DNA from: Rhynchopus sp. YZ270_cl-10
Lineage: Eukaryota; Euglenozoa; Diplonemea; Diplonemida; Diplonemidae
Reading direction: 5' to 3'
Assembly (NCBI GenBank): GCA_964035575.1
Contig: OZ037844.1
Span: forward strand, 558,001-622,000
DNA length: 64,000 bases
Positions 38,584-49,260 of the stretch are shown here, one piece after another (position 1 is the first letter of the stretch; each line of letters begins with the position of its first letter). Position numbers and translations under genes: made by a program. Under the pieces are notes generated by a model. The model had not been told where the DNA came from, did not search any database, and saw only the letters and a list, made by a program, of their open reading frames with translations.

Positions 38584-40293
38584 TTATTGTTCTGCACCGT
38601 GCTCGAGGAGAACCTTGACCATATCTGCATCTTGTCTGTCTCTCGCATGGTACAATGCAGTCTCACCATTCTGATCTGCGTGGTTCACGTCCACCTCAGG
38701 CAAGCCAGCAAAATAGCGTACCATATCGGTGCGACCAAACATTGCTGCAAGGGTAAGGCAGGTGTTTCCATCGTTGTCTTCGGCACGCACTGACGCTCCT
38801 GCTGCGACCAACAACGTTGTAATCGCGATCTGATACCCGCTTGCTAAGTACAGAACATCATGTGCGCACATACACGAGTGACACATTATGAGAGGTGTCC
38901 ATGAGCACTCATCCTTTGCATCGATGTCTGCCCCTGCATCAATGAGCAACTGCATCACATCTGCAAATTTTGCATCATTTTGCATTACCGCACCGTGCAA
39001 GGCAGTCAAACCATGCTCACCTGCCTGATCCACGTCCACCTCAGGCAAGCCCAAAAGGTAGCGCACAGTCTCGGTGTGCCCATTACATGCCGCATGGGTG
39101 AGACATATGTTGCCTTCGCTAGCTGTGGCACACACGTCTGCACCTGCTTTGACCAACACCTTCACAACCCGGAGATGCCCAAGCTTGCTCGCCAGGAGGA
39201 GTGGTGAATGTCCGTCGCTGATTCCGCTGCTGCCCTTTACCTCAATATCTGCCCCTGCATCGATTAGCACCTCCATCACATCTGCATGATTTGCTTCAGC
39301 TACTGCGAGCACTGCAGTGTTGCCGTTCTCATCCACGTGGTTCAGATCCATCTCTGGCAAGCTCACAAGATAACGCACAGTCTCGGTGTGTCCGTGATTG
39401 GCCGCAAACATAAGACATGTGTTCCCGAAGTCGCTTGTGGCACGTACTCGCGCACCTGCTTGCACCAACATCTTCACAACTGCGAGTGCTCCTGAACGAC
39501 AAGCCCAGTGCAGAGGCGAACGTCCCTCCTCGTCCTCTGTCTCGATGTCTGCCCCTGCATCAATGAGCACCTGCACGACTTCAGGATAGTTTCCTTTAAC
39601 TGCCCAGTGTAGCGCAGTGTAACCGTGAGCACCTGGGTGATTCATGTCCACATCCTCCAAGCCAACAAGATAACGCACAGTCTCGGTGTGTCCACAATAC
39701 GCCGCAATGGTAAGACACGTGTCTCCTTCGTGGTCTGCGACACACACCCCCGCACCTGTTTTCACCAACATCTTCACAACAGCGACATTTCCAAAACTGC
39801 TCGACAGGAGTAGAGGCGAACGTCCGTAGTCATCCTTTTTCTCGATGTCTGCCCCTGCATCAATGAGCACCTGACACACTGCAGGGTCCGCCCACATAGC
39901 TGGACAGGGTCGGTCTTTCTTGCCCCCCTGCCCGTGTCGGACAAGCCCAACGTTGCTGCAGAATGACTTCCAATGCTGCAAGAGGACCTCCGTGCACGCA
40001 GTCTGGTCTGCGTGGACGCACTCACTCAGCAGCATCCCGAAGCCCATCTGCGTTGTCTCAACATACGGAAGAAGCAGTGCGAGGCATTCATCGTGGTTCC
40101 CTCTGCATGCCTCGTGCACAGCATCGAAGGCAACCGTTTTGCTGTCTGTGTGAGAGCTGAGCTTCTCAAGTCCCACCCGCACGGCAGTCGTGTCGCCGTT
40201 CCTGGCAGCCTCCACCAAGACCTTGTCTGCAGAAAGCTTTCTTCTCTTTGGTGCCTTCTCGTCAGGTGTGCTGTCTGCGTGTCGCTTCGACAT
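38584..40293 (-). CDS. Ankyrin-repeat protein A4
   Basis: 569 residues: head with KRRK patch, about 13 repeats, ending VLLEHGAEQ (Gln instead of the usual final Glu). Closest to A3, from which it differs by roughly one extra three-repeat unit (the GYTALHWAVKGNYPEVVQVLIDAGADIETED segment), fitting gain or loss of a 100-residue unit. The SGISDGHSPLL and DAKDECSWTPL segments are shared with A3. Head changes: a Ser-His replaces Pro-Asp in EKLSSHTDSK. Confidence 0.9.
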   Translation of the reverse strand: MSKRHADSTPDEKAPKRRKLSADKVLVEAARNGDTTAVRVGLEKLSSHTDSKTVAFDAVHEACRGNHDECLALLLPYVETTQMGFGMLLSECVHADQTACTEVLLQHWKSFCSNVGLVRHGQGGKKDRPCPAMWADPAVCQVLIDAGADIEKKDDYGRSPLLLSSSFGNVAVVKMLVKTGAGVCVADHEGDTCLTIAAYCGHTETVRYLVGLEDVDMNHPGAHGYTALHWAVKGNYPEVVQVLIDAGADIETEDEEGRSPLHWACRSGALAVVKMLVQAGARVRATSDFGNTCLMFAANHGHTETVRYLVSLPEMDLNHVDENGNTAVLAVAEANHADVMEVLIDAGADIEVKGSSGISDGHSPLLLASKLGHLRVVKVLVKAGADVCATASEGNICLTHAACNGHTETVRYLLGLPEVDVDQAGEHGLTALHGAVMQNDAKFADVMQLLIDAGADIDAKDECSWTPLIMCHSCMCAHDVLYLASGYQIAITTLLVAAGASVRAEDNDGNTCLTLAAMFGRTDMVRYFAGLPEVDVNHADQNGETALYHARDRQDADMVKVLLEHGAEQ

Positions 40294-40503
40294 GGTTTGG
40301 TGTTGAGTGCTTTTGTGGTGAATGGGGAAGGGGGAAATGTTCGGCCTGACACAAAATGATGAGAAACTCTGTTTTTTTTTTATGTATACAGTTCGCTAAC
40401 TTTCACTAGATCTATCACACTGCTCTGTTGTGGCTATTGATTCAGAGGCTTCTTGAGCGCGGTATGCTGGCAACGGTTGTCTGTTGCAACATGGAATAAA
40501 AAT
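40294..40503 (-). promoter_or_regulatory. Type II ankyrin upstream region, copy ahead of A4
   Basis: Partner of 38001-38209. The duplicate ends at AATAAAAATAG; beyond it this copy continues into RepA, while the other continues into RepC, which marks the outer breakpoint of the duplication. Confidence 0.7.
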
Positions 40504-40504
40504 A

Positions 40505-40685
40505 GTTCAAAGTGCAAAACGCCTCACCGTTCATCGGACGCAAGCACTGGCTTTAAAAAAAAACAAACAGAAGACCAATTTATTTGTCCCCCAAATTTCT
40601 TGTACTACTATACTCGACACAAAACAAAGAAGTTGAAAGTGCAAACTTCCTCCACCGTTCATCGGCGGACGCAAGCACTGGGACA
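40505..40685 (+). repeat. Two RepA copies in a row
   Basis: At 40505-40550 (GTTCAAAGTGCAAAACGCCT, CACCGTTCATCGGACGCAAG) and 40631-40685 (GTTGAAAGTGCAAACTTCCT, CCACCGTTCATCGGCGGACG). Both lack the 3' hairpin half. Confidence 0.65.
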
Positions 40686-40774
40686 AACCAAATACACCCA
40701 CCTCTCACCACCCTTCTAACTCTCTCTCTCTTTGTACAATTTTTCAAAAATTTAATTTCAAAAAAAACCTCCCC

Positions 40775-42559
40775 CTAGACCCCCATGCGCCGCATTTCTT
40801 GGCGGACACGAACTTCACTCAGAATATCATCTAAATCCGGCACGAGCACCCCTGGACTGTCTGCGTCCACATCACGGTACAGGCCGTAACTCCCATATGG
40901 GGAGGCACTCTTCTCCTCCCCCCTTTGCCCTTTCTCCTCGATGACGTCTGCTGCTGCATACGTTCTGTCTAGGTCAAAGCCGTCTAACCCTCCTGTTGTA
41001 TGTGGCGTTGCGAAGTTGAAGCCGAGGGGGTATGTGGAAGTGGAAGGGGAGGGCGGCGACGGCGGGTGGCTCGCAGTGCGCGTCTTCCGCGCCGCAAGCC
41101 TGCGGGAACGTTCGTTCAGGGCAGGGGTGTGTGTTAACGATTTGTCCGCCTCCCGCTGTCTCTCATCCCTCTTCTGCGCCCGCGTCTGCTCCCTTTGAAA
41201 GTTAAACATCAGCCCCACATCGTACAACCGCGCTTCAGGAGCAGAAGGACCAGCTCCTCCACCAAGCCTGCCTTCCTTCCGGTATGCAGTGCCGATGAGC
41301 CCTGCTTGCCGAGCCTCAGCTTGAGTTGCGAGGACCCGGGTTTTCTCTGTGATAGTAGGCGTGAAGGAGCAGTTGTCTTCGTTGTGGACTTCTTTGGTTT
41401 TGAGGGCACGGTGGCGCTGCTTCTCATTCTGGAATTTTTTGCCTTTGTCGTAAAGAAACTGTCCGACCTGAGACGGTTTGTTGCTTTCACGGAGTTCGCG
41501 GGCGTGCTCGCTGATGGTCGGTTTTGTTTGCATGCCTTGCTCTGCGTCTACCTCTATGCGCTTCTTTTCTAAAGTGCGACTCCTTTTTTGCTTATGCATT
41601 GCCCCCTTATCATAGAAATATGCACCCAACACTTTGTCATCTCTTTTATTATTCTCTCGAATCTCCGCAGCATACGGTGTGATAAGCGGTTTATGTGTAC
41701 CCCCCTCCGCCAGCCCTTCTCTCACCTTCTTTTCCATTTCCTTTTGCTTCTTGCCTTGGAAAGCCTGTCCACGAGAGTATAAGGACTTCATATATAAATC
41801 AAAGTCCTTCTCCTTCATTGTCTTCCCGGTGACCGGAAGCGGTGTGTCCAGGAGAGACACATTGTGGTTCGCTTCCTGCGTTGCAAAGACTGGGTCCCAG
41901 GCCTTTTTGGGGCGCGGTTTTTTTTCTCCTCCTCCTCCCCCTCCCCCTTCTCCTTCTCCCCCTACCGGTGCTGGTGGCGGCTTGCCTTGGACTTTACCTT
42001 TTTTTTCATTTTCTTCGCTCTTTTCAGTCTTACCCGGTGTGCGATCCAAGATAGGGGGTTCTATGCTTGGCGATACTGCTAAAGGGCTCATAGATCGTCG
42101 TTCAACGCGCCTGATGGACCGTGCAGTGGTTTGAGGGTGAGGTGGAAGGTCGGTTTCGGGTATGGGTGTGATGTGGTGTGCTCTGCTGGGGCTGGCGTGT
42201 TGTGCGTCGCGGAGATGGAAGGCGAGGCTGTATTCGGCGTCACGGCGTTGGCGAAATGCGTCTTGAAGCGCTCGGAGTTCCTGTTGTGCTTCCGAGAGGA
42301 ATGCATGCTGTTGTCCATGCGGAGCGTGGCTGTGTGGTGTAGGTGTAGGCGCTGCAGCAGGCTGTGGCGCCGGAGACAACGAAGGGTGGTCCTGGCGGTG
42401 GTGTCCCTCAGGCGACGTAGCGTGCTGCTGCCGTGCCTGGTACTGCAGCATCTCCGGGGGGAGGGGGCGTGCGGCGTACTCCTCCCCGACCCTCGCACGC
42501 ACCTCCCATATCCTCTCGACCTCAGAGGTACGGTGTTTTGGGGTGTTAACGAGAGGCAT
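40775..42559 (-). CDS. Protein with F-x-P-x-I repeats (cytoskeletal or basal-body type)
   Basis: 594 residues. The first ~230 are Pro/Gln/His-rich and probably disordered, with a poly-Gly run. From ~240 to ~520 about four ~60-residue units occur, each with a Y-D/S-K/R-G element (LYSRGQAF, FYDKGAMH, LYDKGKKF, LYDVGLMF), a basic helical stretch, and a THKPLITPYA / QTKPTISEHA / SFTPTITEKT / THTPALNERS element. This unit style is common in uncharacterised flagellate proteins linked to microtubules or basal bodies, so a cytoskeletal role is likely but not proven. It interrupts the ankyrin array between A4 and A5. A piece of it has been copied to 38395-38510. Confidence 0.8.
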   Translation of the reverse strand: MPLVNTPKHRTSEVERIWEVRARVGEEYAARPLPPEMLQYQARQQHATSPEGHHRQDHPSLSPAPQPAAAPTPTPHSHAPHGQQHAFLSEAQQELRALQDAFRQRRDAEYSLAFHLRDAQHASPSRAHHITPIPETDLPPHPQTTARSIRRVERRSMSPLAVSPSIEPPILDRTPGKTEKSEENEKKGKVQGKPPPAPVGGEGEGGGGGGGEKKPRPKKAWDPVFATQEANHNVSLLDTPLPVTGKTMKEKDFDLYMKSLYSRGQAFQGKKQKEMEKKVREGLAEGGTHKPLITPYAAEIRENNKRDDKVLGAYFYDKGAMHKQKRSRTLEKKRIEVDAEQGMQTKPTISEHARELRESNKPSQVGQFLYDKGKKFQNEKQRHRALKTKEVHNEDNCSFTPTITEKTRVLATQAEARQAGLIGTAYRKEGRLGGGAGPSAPEARLYDVGLMFNFQREQTRAQKRDERQREADKSLTHTPALNERSRRLAARKTRTASHPPSPPSPSTSTYPLGFNFATPHTTGGLDGFDLDRTYAAADVIEEKGQRGEEKSASPYGSYGLYRDVDADSPGVLVPDLDDILSEVRVRQEMRRMGV

Positions 42560-43664
42560 GTGTGTGTGTTTCGCTTTGTGGTGGTGGGTGGGTTGTAAAG
42601 GATTTGGGGGGATGTATGTTAAAGAGTTGGTTGGTCTGTTTTGGGTTATTAGAGTTTATTTCGTTAGAATTGTGTAACATTTGGTGCGTGGGGTGCTTGG
42701 GGAGTGTGATGGTCGGGTAAAAAGACTAAAGCAGGGAGGATTTAGGCTCGCTTAGGGGGTGGCGCGACTCACCCATCTGGCTTGCGCAGACTGCTGCCTG
42801 TTGCAAAAGTGTAAACAGAACTGAAAGTGGAATTTGCATTATTTTATGCACATGGGAGTGGGAGGGGAATATGAAACACTTGCTTTCAATGACTAGAGAA
42901 CAGCCTCCAACCTGATCAGAGAGTTTCCTCGAAGGTGCCTGTCTACTGCTGCCCCATTGCCAGCCTCGCTGAGTGTGTGGCACTGTGTGCTGTATCGGGA
43001 GATGGATTCAGGGAGTTTGAAGGATGCGTCAGTGTGCGTGCCAGTCGCAGTGGTCCAGCTGTTGGAGTACCTCACATATGAAAATTTTTAATGTACGACG
43101 ATGCTGTACCAGTAGTAGTAAACATGCTGAATAACATGATATTCTTTACATGCATTTCACGCAAATTGTTACCATTCTACACACTTGGAACACACTGGTA
43201 AACTTCCGTGGCACCTAAGAGCTTATTACGCAACAAGGATACAGCATGCTACTCAGGACCGTGCGTTTCATGATCGTATTTTCCATTTTTGTTCACAGTT
43301 CGTGGCGAGGAGGAGATGATGTGACGCCATTCCTGGGCCATACCGTTCACCTCACACCGCTCTTTCCCTTTTGGGTTTCTTCACACACGTCTTTGCACCT
43401 TCGCACTCACTTGCTGAAACGTGGTGGGGTTACTTCCAAGAAATTCAATTAGTATTCGTATTCTTTCAATTTATAAACTTTCACAATATGACATACACCG
43501 AACTTTGCTGACAAGCAATGCAAGACAAAGACTCAATATTATCTCAGTGTCGAACGATCATCCCACTGCACTGTATCTCCATGAGGGAGGGGTTTCAAAG
43601 AAAACAATGATTCACATCAAGAGCCGCAGACAATCAGGGAAGTCGTATTCCCATTGGCCTCACC
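42560..43664. other. Intergenic spacer, no gene seen
   Basis: Mostly unique sequence of intermediate GC content. Short open frames (42726-43075) have no recognisable content. It includes the 3' end of the A5 transcript unit, and no named dispersed repeat was found. Confidence 0.5.
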
Positions 43665-46202
43665 TCAGACGATGGATCGAGAAGAACCTGCACCACACGA
43701 TGCCCATGCTTTGATCAACATCTGAACAATAGCGATCGCACCTTTCTCGCTAGCCCTGTGCAGAGGCGAATGCCCATTCTCGTCTTTTGCCTCAATGTCA
43801 GCCCCTGCATCAATGAGCACTTCCACCACATCAGCATGAATATGATGTACCGCCATGTGCAGTGCAGTGCGACCCTTACTACCTCTCTGATTCATGTCCA
43901 CCTCAGGCAAGCGCACAAGATAGCGCACAGTCTCGATACGTCCACAATACGCCGCAAGGATAAGACATGTGGCTCCGTTGTTATCTGTGACACGCACACC
44001 CGCACCTGCTTTGATCAACAGCTGAACAATAGCGATCGCACCTTTCTCGCTAGCCCTGTGCAGAGGTGAACGCCCATTCTCGTCTTTTGCCTCAATGTCA
44101 GCCCCTGCATCAATGAGCACTTCCACCACATCAGCATGAATATGATGTACCGCCATGTGCAGTGCAGTCTGACCCCTACGACCTCTCTGATTCATGTCTA
44201 CCTCAGGAAAGGCCGCAAGATAGCGCACAGTCTTGGTGTGTCCAAAATGTGCTGCAAGTGTAAGACACGTATGTCCTTCGTGGTCTGCGACACACACGTC
44301 AGCACCTGCTTTGAGCAACACCTCCACAACATCGAGACGGCCACAACAGCTCGACTCGATCAGAGGCGAACGTCCCTTGTTGTTCTTTGCCTCAATGTCA
44401 GCCCCTGCATCAATGAGCACCTCCACCACAACTGCATGGTTTTGACCCCCGATTCTCCTAGCTATGGAGAGCAGAGCAGTGGAGCCGTCATTAGCCTTGT
44501 GGTGCACATCCACCTCTGGCAAGCCCACAAGATAGCGCACAGTCTCGGTGTGTCCGTAAACTGCCGCACGGATAAGACATGTGCTTCCGTTGTTGTCTGT
44601 TACACTCACATACGCACCTGCTTTGACCAACACCTTCGCAACATCGAGATTGCCACAAGAGATCGACAGGAGTAGAGGAGAACGTCCACCCCTGGTCTTT
44701 GCCTCCATGTCTGCCCCTCCATCAATAAGCACCTGAATTACTTCTAGTGGCTGTCTACCCTCTCGACATGCCCAGTGTAGCGCAGTGAAGCCGTTGACTG
44801 CACTGTGACGCAAGTCCACATCCTTCAAGCCCACAAGATAGCGCACAGTCTCAGTGTGTCCATGACACGCCGCAAGAGAAAGACACGAAAAATGATTGTC
44901 TGTGACACACACATCCGCACCTGCTTTGACCAACATCTTCACAACATCGAGTGCTCCTGAACGGCAAGACCAGTGCAGAGGAGAACGTCCCATGTCGTCC
45001 TTTGTCTCGATGTCTGCCCCTGCATCAATGAGCACCTGACACACTGCAGGGTCCGCCCACATGGCTGGACAGGATCGGTCTTTCTTGTCCTCCTGCCCGT
45101 GTGGGACAAACGCAACGTTGCTGCAGACTGACTTCCAATGCTGCAAGAGGACCTCCGTGCACGCAGTGTGGTCTGCGTGGATGCACTCACTCAGCAGCAT
45201 CCCGAAGCCCATCTGCGTTGTCTCAACATACGGAAGAAGCAGTGCGAGGCATTCATCGTGGTTCCCTCTGCATGCCTCGTGCACAGAATCGAAGGCAACC
45301 GTTTTGCTGACTGTGTCTGGGCTGAGCTTCTCAAGTCCCGCTCGCACGGCAGTCGTGTCGCCGTTCCTGGCAGCCTCCACCAAGGCGAAGTGGAGCACGT
45401 CCTCTGCCCCTGCAAGCACCGCACGCAGCACAAGAGCTGCCTCCTCATCAACAGGCTTGCCCACAGCACCGCCAGAAAGAAGTGCCTTCACACAGGCAAG
45501 GTGATGTCCAGCAACAGCAGCATCCAGCGCAGTCATCCCATCAACACAGTGTTCGCAGTCTGCACCCTTCGCAACAAGAAACTGCACCACATCCGCATCG
45601 CCACGGCACGCTGCAATGTACAGCGGACGTGCACAGCTCGCGTCGTTCTCACTGTGCACCTCCAGCCCTGCCCCAGACGCGACGAGCAGCTCTGCACTCG
45701 CAAGATCCCCAAGGTGTGCAGCCACACACAACGGCTTGATGCGCCTCCCATTCAGGTCCAGCTTGTGTTCCTTCAGCAGCATCGCAAGCACCTCCACTCG
45801 CTTCAGGTGCAGACAGGTCAGTAGGAGCTCGTCCACATCGACTTCCAAGCAGACACGGGTGTTGTCCGAGCATGACTTCCAATGCTGCAAGAGGACCTCC
45901 GTGCACGCAGTGTGGTCTGCGTGGATGCACTCACTCAGCAGGATCCCAAAGCCGTTCGTTCGGTCAACGTAGTGGGGAAGAAGCCGTGCGAGGTCTTCAT
46001 CTTCGTTCCCTCTGCATGCCTCGTGCACAGCATCGAAGGACACCGTTTTGCTGTCTGTGTCTGGGCTGAGCTTCTCAAGTCCCACCCGCACGGCAGTCGT
46101 GTCGCCGTTCCTGGCAGCCTCCACCAAGACCTCGTCTGCAGAAAGCTTTCTTCTCTTTGGTGCCTTCTCGTCAGGTGTGCTGTCTGCGTGTCGCTTCGAC
46201 AT
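43665..46202 (-). CDS. Ankyrin-repeat protein A5, double-headed and with an altered end
   Basis: 845 residues, the longest of the family. It begins with the usual head (KRRK patch present), then a module seen only here and in A6 (SDNTRVCLEVDVDELLLTCL, LDLNGRRIKPLCVAAHLGDL, KGADCEHCVDGMTALDAAVA), then a second head without its first 22 residues (ALVEAARNGDTTAVRAGLEK), then about 14 repeats. The end reads KAWASCGAGSSRSIV instead of LLEHGAEE. At DNA level the last bases still resemble the usual ending but in another frame, so the C-terminus looks like the product of an out-of-frame exchange. Type I upstream region. Confidence 0.88.
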   Translation of the reverse strand: MSKRHADSTPDEKAPKRRKLSADEVLVEAARNGDTTAVRVGLEKLSPDTDSKTVSFDAVHEACRGNEDEDLARLLPHYVDRTNGFGILLSECIHADHTACTEVLLQHWKSCSDNTRVCLEVDVDELLLTCLHLKRVEVLAMLLKEHKLDLNGRRIKPLCVAAHLGDLASAELLVASGAGLEVHSENDASCARPLYIAACRGDADVVQFLVAKGADCEHCVDGMTALDAAVAGHHLACVKALLSGGAVGKPVDEEAALVLRAVLAGAEDVLHFALVEAARNGDTTAVRAGLEKLSPDTVSKTVAFDSVHEACRGNHDECLALLLPYVETTQMGFGMLLSECIHADHTACTEVLLQHWKSVCSNVAFVPHGQEDKKDRSCPAMWADPAVCQVLIDAGADIETKDDMGRSPLHWSCRSGALDVVKMLVKAGADVCVTDNHFSCLSLAACHGHTETVRYLVGLKDVDLRHSAVNGFTALHWACREGRQPLEVIQVLIDGGADMEAKTRGGRSPLLLSISCGNLDVAKVLVKAGAYVSVTDNNGSTCLIRAAVYGHTETVRYLVGLPEVDVHHKANDGSTALLSIARRIGGQNHAVVVEVLIDAGADIEAKNNKGRSPLIESSCCGRLDVVEVLLKAGADVCVADHEGHTCLTLAAHFGHTKTVRYLAAFPEVDMNQRGRRGQTALHMAVHHIHADVVEVLIDAGADIEAKDENGRSPLHRASEKGAIAIVQLLIKAGAGVRVTDNNGATCLILAAYCGRIETVRYLVRLPEVDMNQRGSKGRTALHMAVHHIHADVVEVLIDAGADIEAKDENGHSPLHRASEKGAIAIVQMLIKAWASCGAGSSRSIV

Positions 46203-46876
46203 GGTTTGTGAAGATGTTGATATTCAATGTTGTGTCTTTTATGCTGTTTCTTTTTGTGGAGGTTGTGAGGTGAGTGGTGGGTGTCCCTGAACTGCCTCCC
46301 ACCCCTGACAAGCACAACCCACAGTGGAAACGGGTTGTGTGGAAGTCACCCTCCTGAGGGTGGTGGTGGGAATCTATCTGCCTTGAGACGAGGAGGTGAG
46401 GGAGGGCTGTAAGATAAAATCACCACCCAGTCTTGTTCATGTTCATGTATATGCGTACCCTAACCCTCCATCAAAAAAATAAGTTTACGTACGGTGCAGA
46501 GGAGAAAACACACGCAGTATTGTTAGAACTGTTTTATCTGAAGCAGACCCCAGCAATATGCAAAAGCTGCTCAAACAACACTTACAGAGAGGACGCACAA
46601 TACACAGCGCTGCATGAGGGAAGGTGAAAGAGATGCACATGCAGGGCGCTTCGCATGCAGACTGTGTCTCGCGTCTCACCCTCGTTGAGTCCTCAGAGAC
46701 ACGTCAGATCTCAGGGACGAGTTGTGGAAGTGCTCGTACCCCATACTGCCGTCGACGCTGTCCCGATGATTTCTGGACCAATGCGCATTAGGCAGGCTTG
46801 CTTGCACCTTCGACTGAGCTGGTGGCAACCTTCCTCTGAAGTCTGTTCACCAAATGTGGTCGACGCGTCCACAGCA
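46203..46876. other. Spacer between A5 and A6, duplicated downstream of A7
   Basis: Type I upstream region of A5 (46203-46400), then sequence matching 49261-50042 except for ~110 bases present only there. Contains no gene of its own. Confidence 0.6.
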
Positions 46877-49260
46877 TCATTCTTCTGCACCGTGCTTGAG
46901 GAGAACCTGCTCCACATCTGTATGTTGTTTCTGCCTCGCATGGCGCAACGCAGTGTGGCCTGCAATATTTCTGTAATTGACGTCCACCTCAGTCAAGCCA
47001 ACAAGATAGCGCACAGTCTCGGTGTGTCCAAAATGTGACGCCAACGAAAGACACGCGTCTCCTTGGTTGTCCGCGCCACGCACATCCGCACCTGCTTCGA
47101 CTAACATCTGCACAATTTCGAGTTTCCCAGCCTTGCAAGCACAGTGAAGCAGTGTGCGTCCCTTGACATCCTTCACCTCTACGTCTGCCCCTACGTCAAT
47201 GAGCACCTTCACCACATCTGCGCGCTTCTTAAACACTGCACGGTTCAGTGACGTGGCACCCCTGTCATTTGACTGATTCACATCCACCTCAGGCATGCAC
47301 AGAAGACTACGCACAGTCTCGGTGTGTCCACAAGCAGCCGCAAGGGTAAGACATGTGTGTCCTTTGATGTCTGTGACACTCACGTTCGCACCTCCTTTGA
47401 CCAACATCTTCACAGTGTCCAGTGCCCCAGTGCGACTGGCCCTGAGCAGAGGCGAATATCCCACCGCATCCTTTACCTCGATGTCTGCACCTGCGTCAAT
47501 GAGCACCTGAACTACTTCAGGATAGTTTTCTTGACCTGCCCAGTGCAACGAAGTCAAGTCACCTGCGCGATTCACGTCCACCTCAGGCAAGCCCACAATA
47601 TAGCGTACAGAAGAGTACGCACAGTTTCGGTGTGTCCTAAAGATGCCGCAATGCTAAGACACGTGTGTCCACTGTTGTCTGTGAGACTCACGTCCGCACC
47701 TGCTTTGACCAACATCTTCACAGTGTCGAGAGACGCATCCTTGCTGGCTCTGAGCAGAGGCGAAAATCCCTCCTCGTCTATTGTGTCGATGTTTGCACCT
47801 GCATCAATGAGCACCTCCACTACATCGGGGTGGTTTTGTTGACCTGCCCAGTGCAACGAAGTCCAGTCATCACCTGCGTGATTCACGTCCACCTCAGGAA
47901 AACTCACAAGATAGCGCACAGTTTCGGTGTGTCCAAAATATGCCGCAAGGGTAAGACACGTATGTCCTTTGTTGTCTGTGGCACTCACATCCGCACCTGC
48001 TTTGAGCAACATCTTGACAGTGTCTGTTGCTCCTTCGTTGCTTGCAAAGAGCAGAGGCGAAAATCCCTTCTCGTCCTTTGTCTCGATGTCTGCACCTGCA
48101 TCAATGAGCACCTGACACACTGCAGGGTCCGCCCACATGGCTGGACAGGGTCGGTCTTCTCTGTACTCCTGCCCGTGTGGGACAAACGCAACGTTGCTGC
48201 AGAATGACTTCCAATGCTGCAAGAGGACCTCCGTGCACGCAGTGTGGTCTGCGTGGATGCACTCACTCAGCAGCATCCCGAAGCCCATCTGCGTTGTCTC
48301 AACATACGGAAGAAGCAGTGCGAGGCATTCATCGTGGTTCCCTCTGCATGCCTCGTGCACAGCATCGAAGGCAACCTTTTTGCTGTCTGTGTCTGGGCTG
48401 AGCTTCTCAAGTGCCGCACGCACGGCAGTCGTGTCGCCGTTCTTGGCAGCAACCGAGGCGAAGGCCCCTGTAAGCACCGCACGCAGCACAAGAGCTGCCT
48501 CCTCATCAACAGGCTTGCCCACAGCACCGCCAGAAAGAAGTGCCTTCACACAGGCAAGGTGATGTCCAGCAACAGCAGCATCCAGCGCAGTCATCCCATC
48601 AACACAGTGTTCGCAGTCTGCACCCTTCGCAACAAGAAACTGCACCACATCCGCATCGCCACGGCACGCTGCAATGTACAGCGGACGTGCACAGCTCGCG
48701 TCGTTCTCACTGTGCACCTCCAGCCCTGCCCCAGACGCGACGAGCAGCTCTGCACTCGCAAGATCCCCAAGGTGTGCAGCCACACACAACGGCTTGATGC
48801 GCCTCCCATTCAGGTCCAGCTTGTGTTCCTTCAGCAGCATCGAAAGCACCTCCACTCGCTTCAGGTGCAGACAGGTCAGCAGGAGCTCGTCCACATCGAC
48901 TTCCAAGCAGACACGGGTGTTGTCCGAGCATGACTTCCAATGCTGCAAGAGGACCTCCGTGCACGCAGTGTGGTCTGCGTGGATGCACTCACTCAGCAGG
49001 ATCCCAAAGCCGTTCGTTCGGTCAACGTAGAGGGGAAGAAGCCGTGCGAGGTCTTTATCGTGGTTCCCTTTGCATGCCTCGTGCACAGCATCGAAGGAAA
49101 CCGTTTTGCTGACTGTGTCTGGGCTGAGCTTCTCAAGTCCCGCCCGCACGGCAGTCGTGTCGCCGTTCCTGGCAGCCTCCACCAAGACCGAGTCTGCAGA
49201 AAGCTTTCTTCTCTTTGGCGCCTTCTCGTCAGGTGTGCTGTCTGCGTGTCGCTTCGACAT
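46877..49260 (-). pseudogene. Ankyrin-repeat gene A6, frame broken near 47600
   Basis: The frame from 49260 gives 562 residues: head with KRRK, the A5-type extra module, a second head (here AKNGDTTAVRAALEKLSPDT), and repeats as far as HTETVRTLLYAILWACLRWT, then stop at 47572. A second frame, overlapping from 47596 and ending at 46877, carries on with GLPEVDVNRAGDLTSLHWAG and seven more repeats to the ending VLLKHGAEE. At the junction the DNA reads like the end of a VRTLL-type repeat joined to the start of a VRYIVGL-type repeat, with bases left over. The first product could still be made as a shortened protein. A sequencing error is possible but would not explain the hybrid junction. Confidence 0.8.

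Noticed and set aside
44136-44675. Plus-strand frames of 100-240 residues opposite the ankyrin genes
   Set aside because: They recur at the same relative place in each copy and mirror the constraints of the ankyrin code; no independent support.
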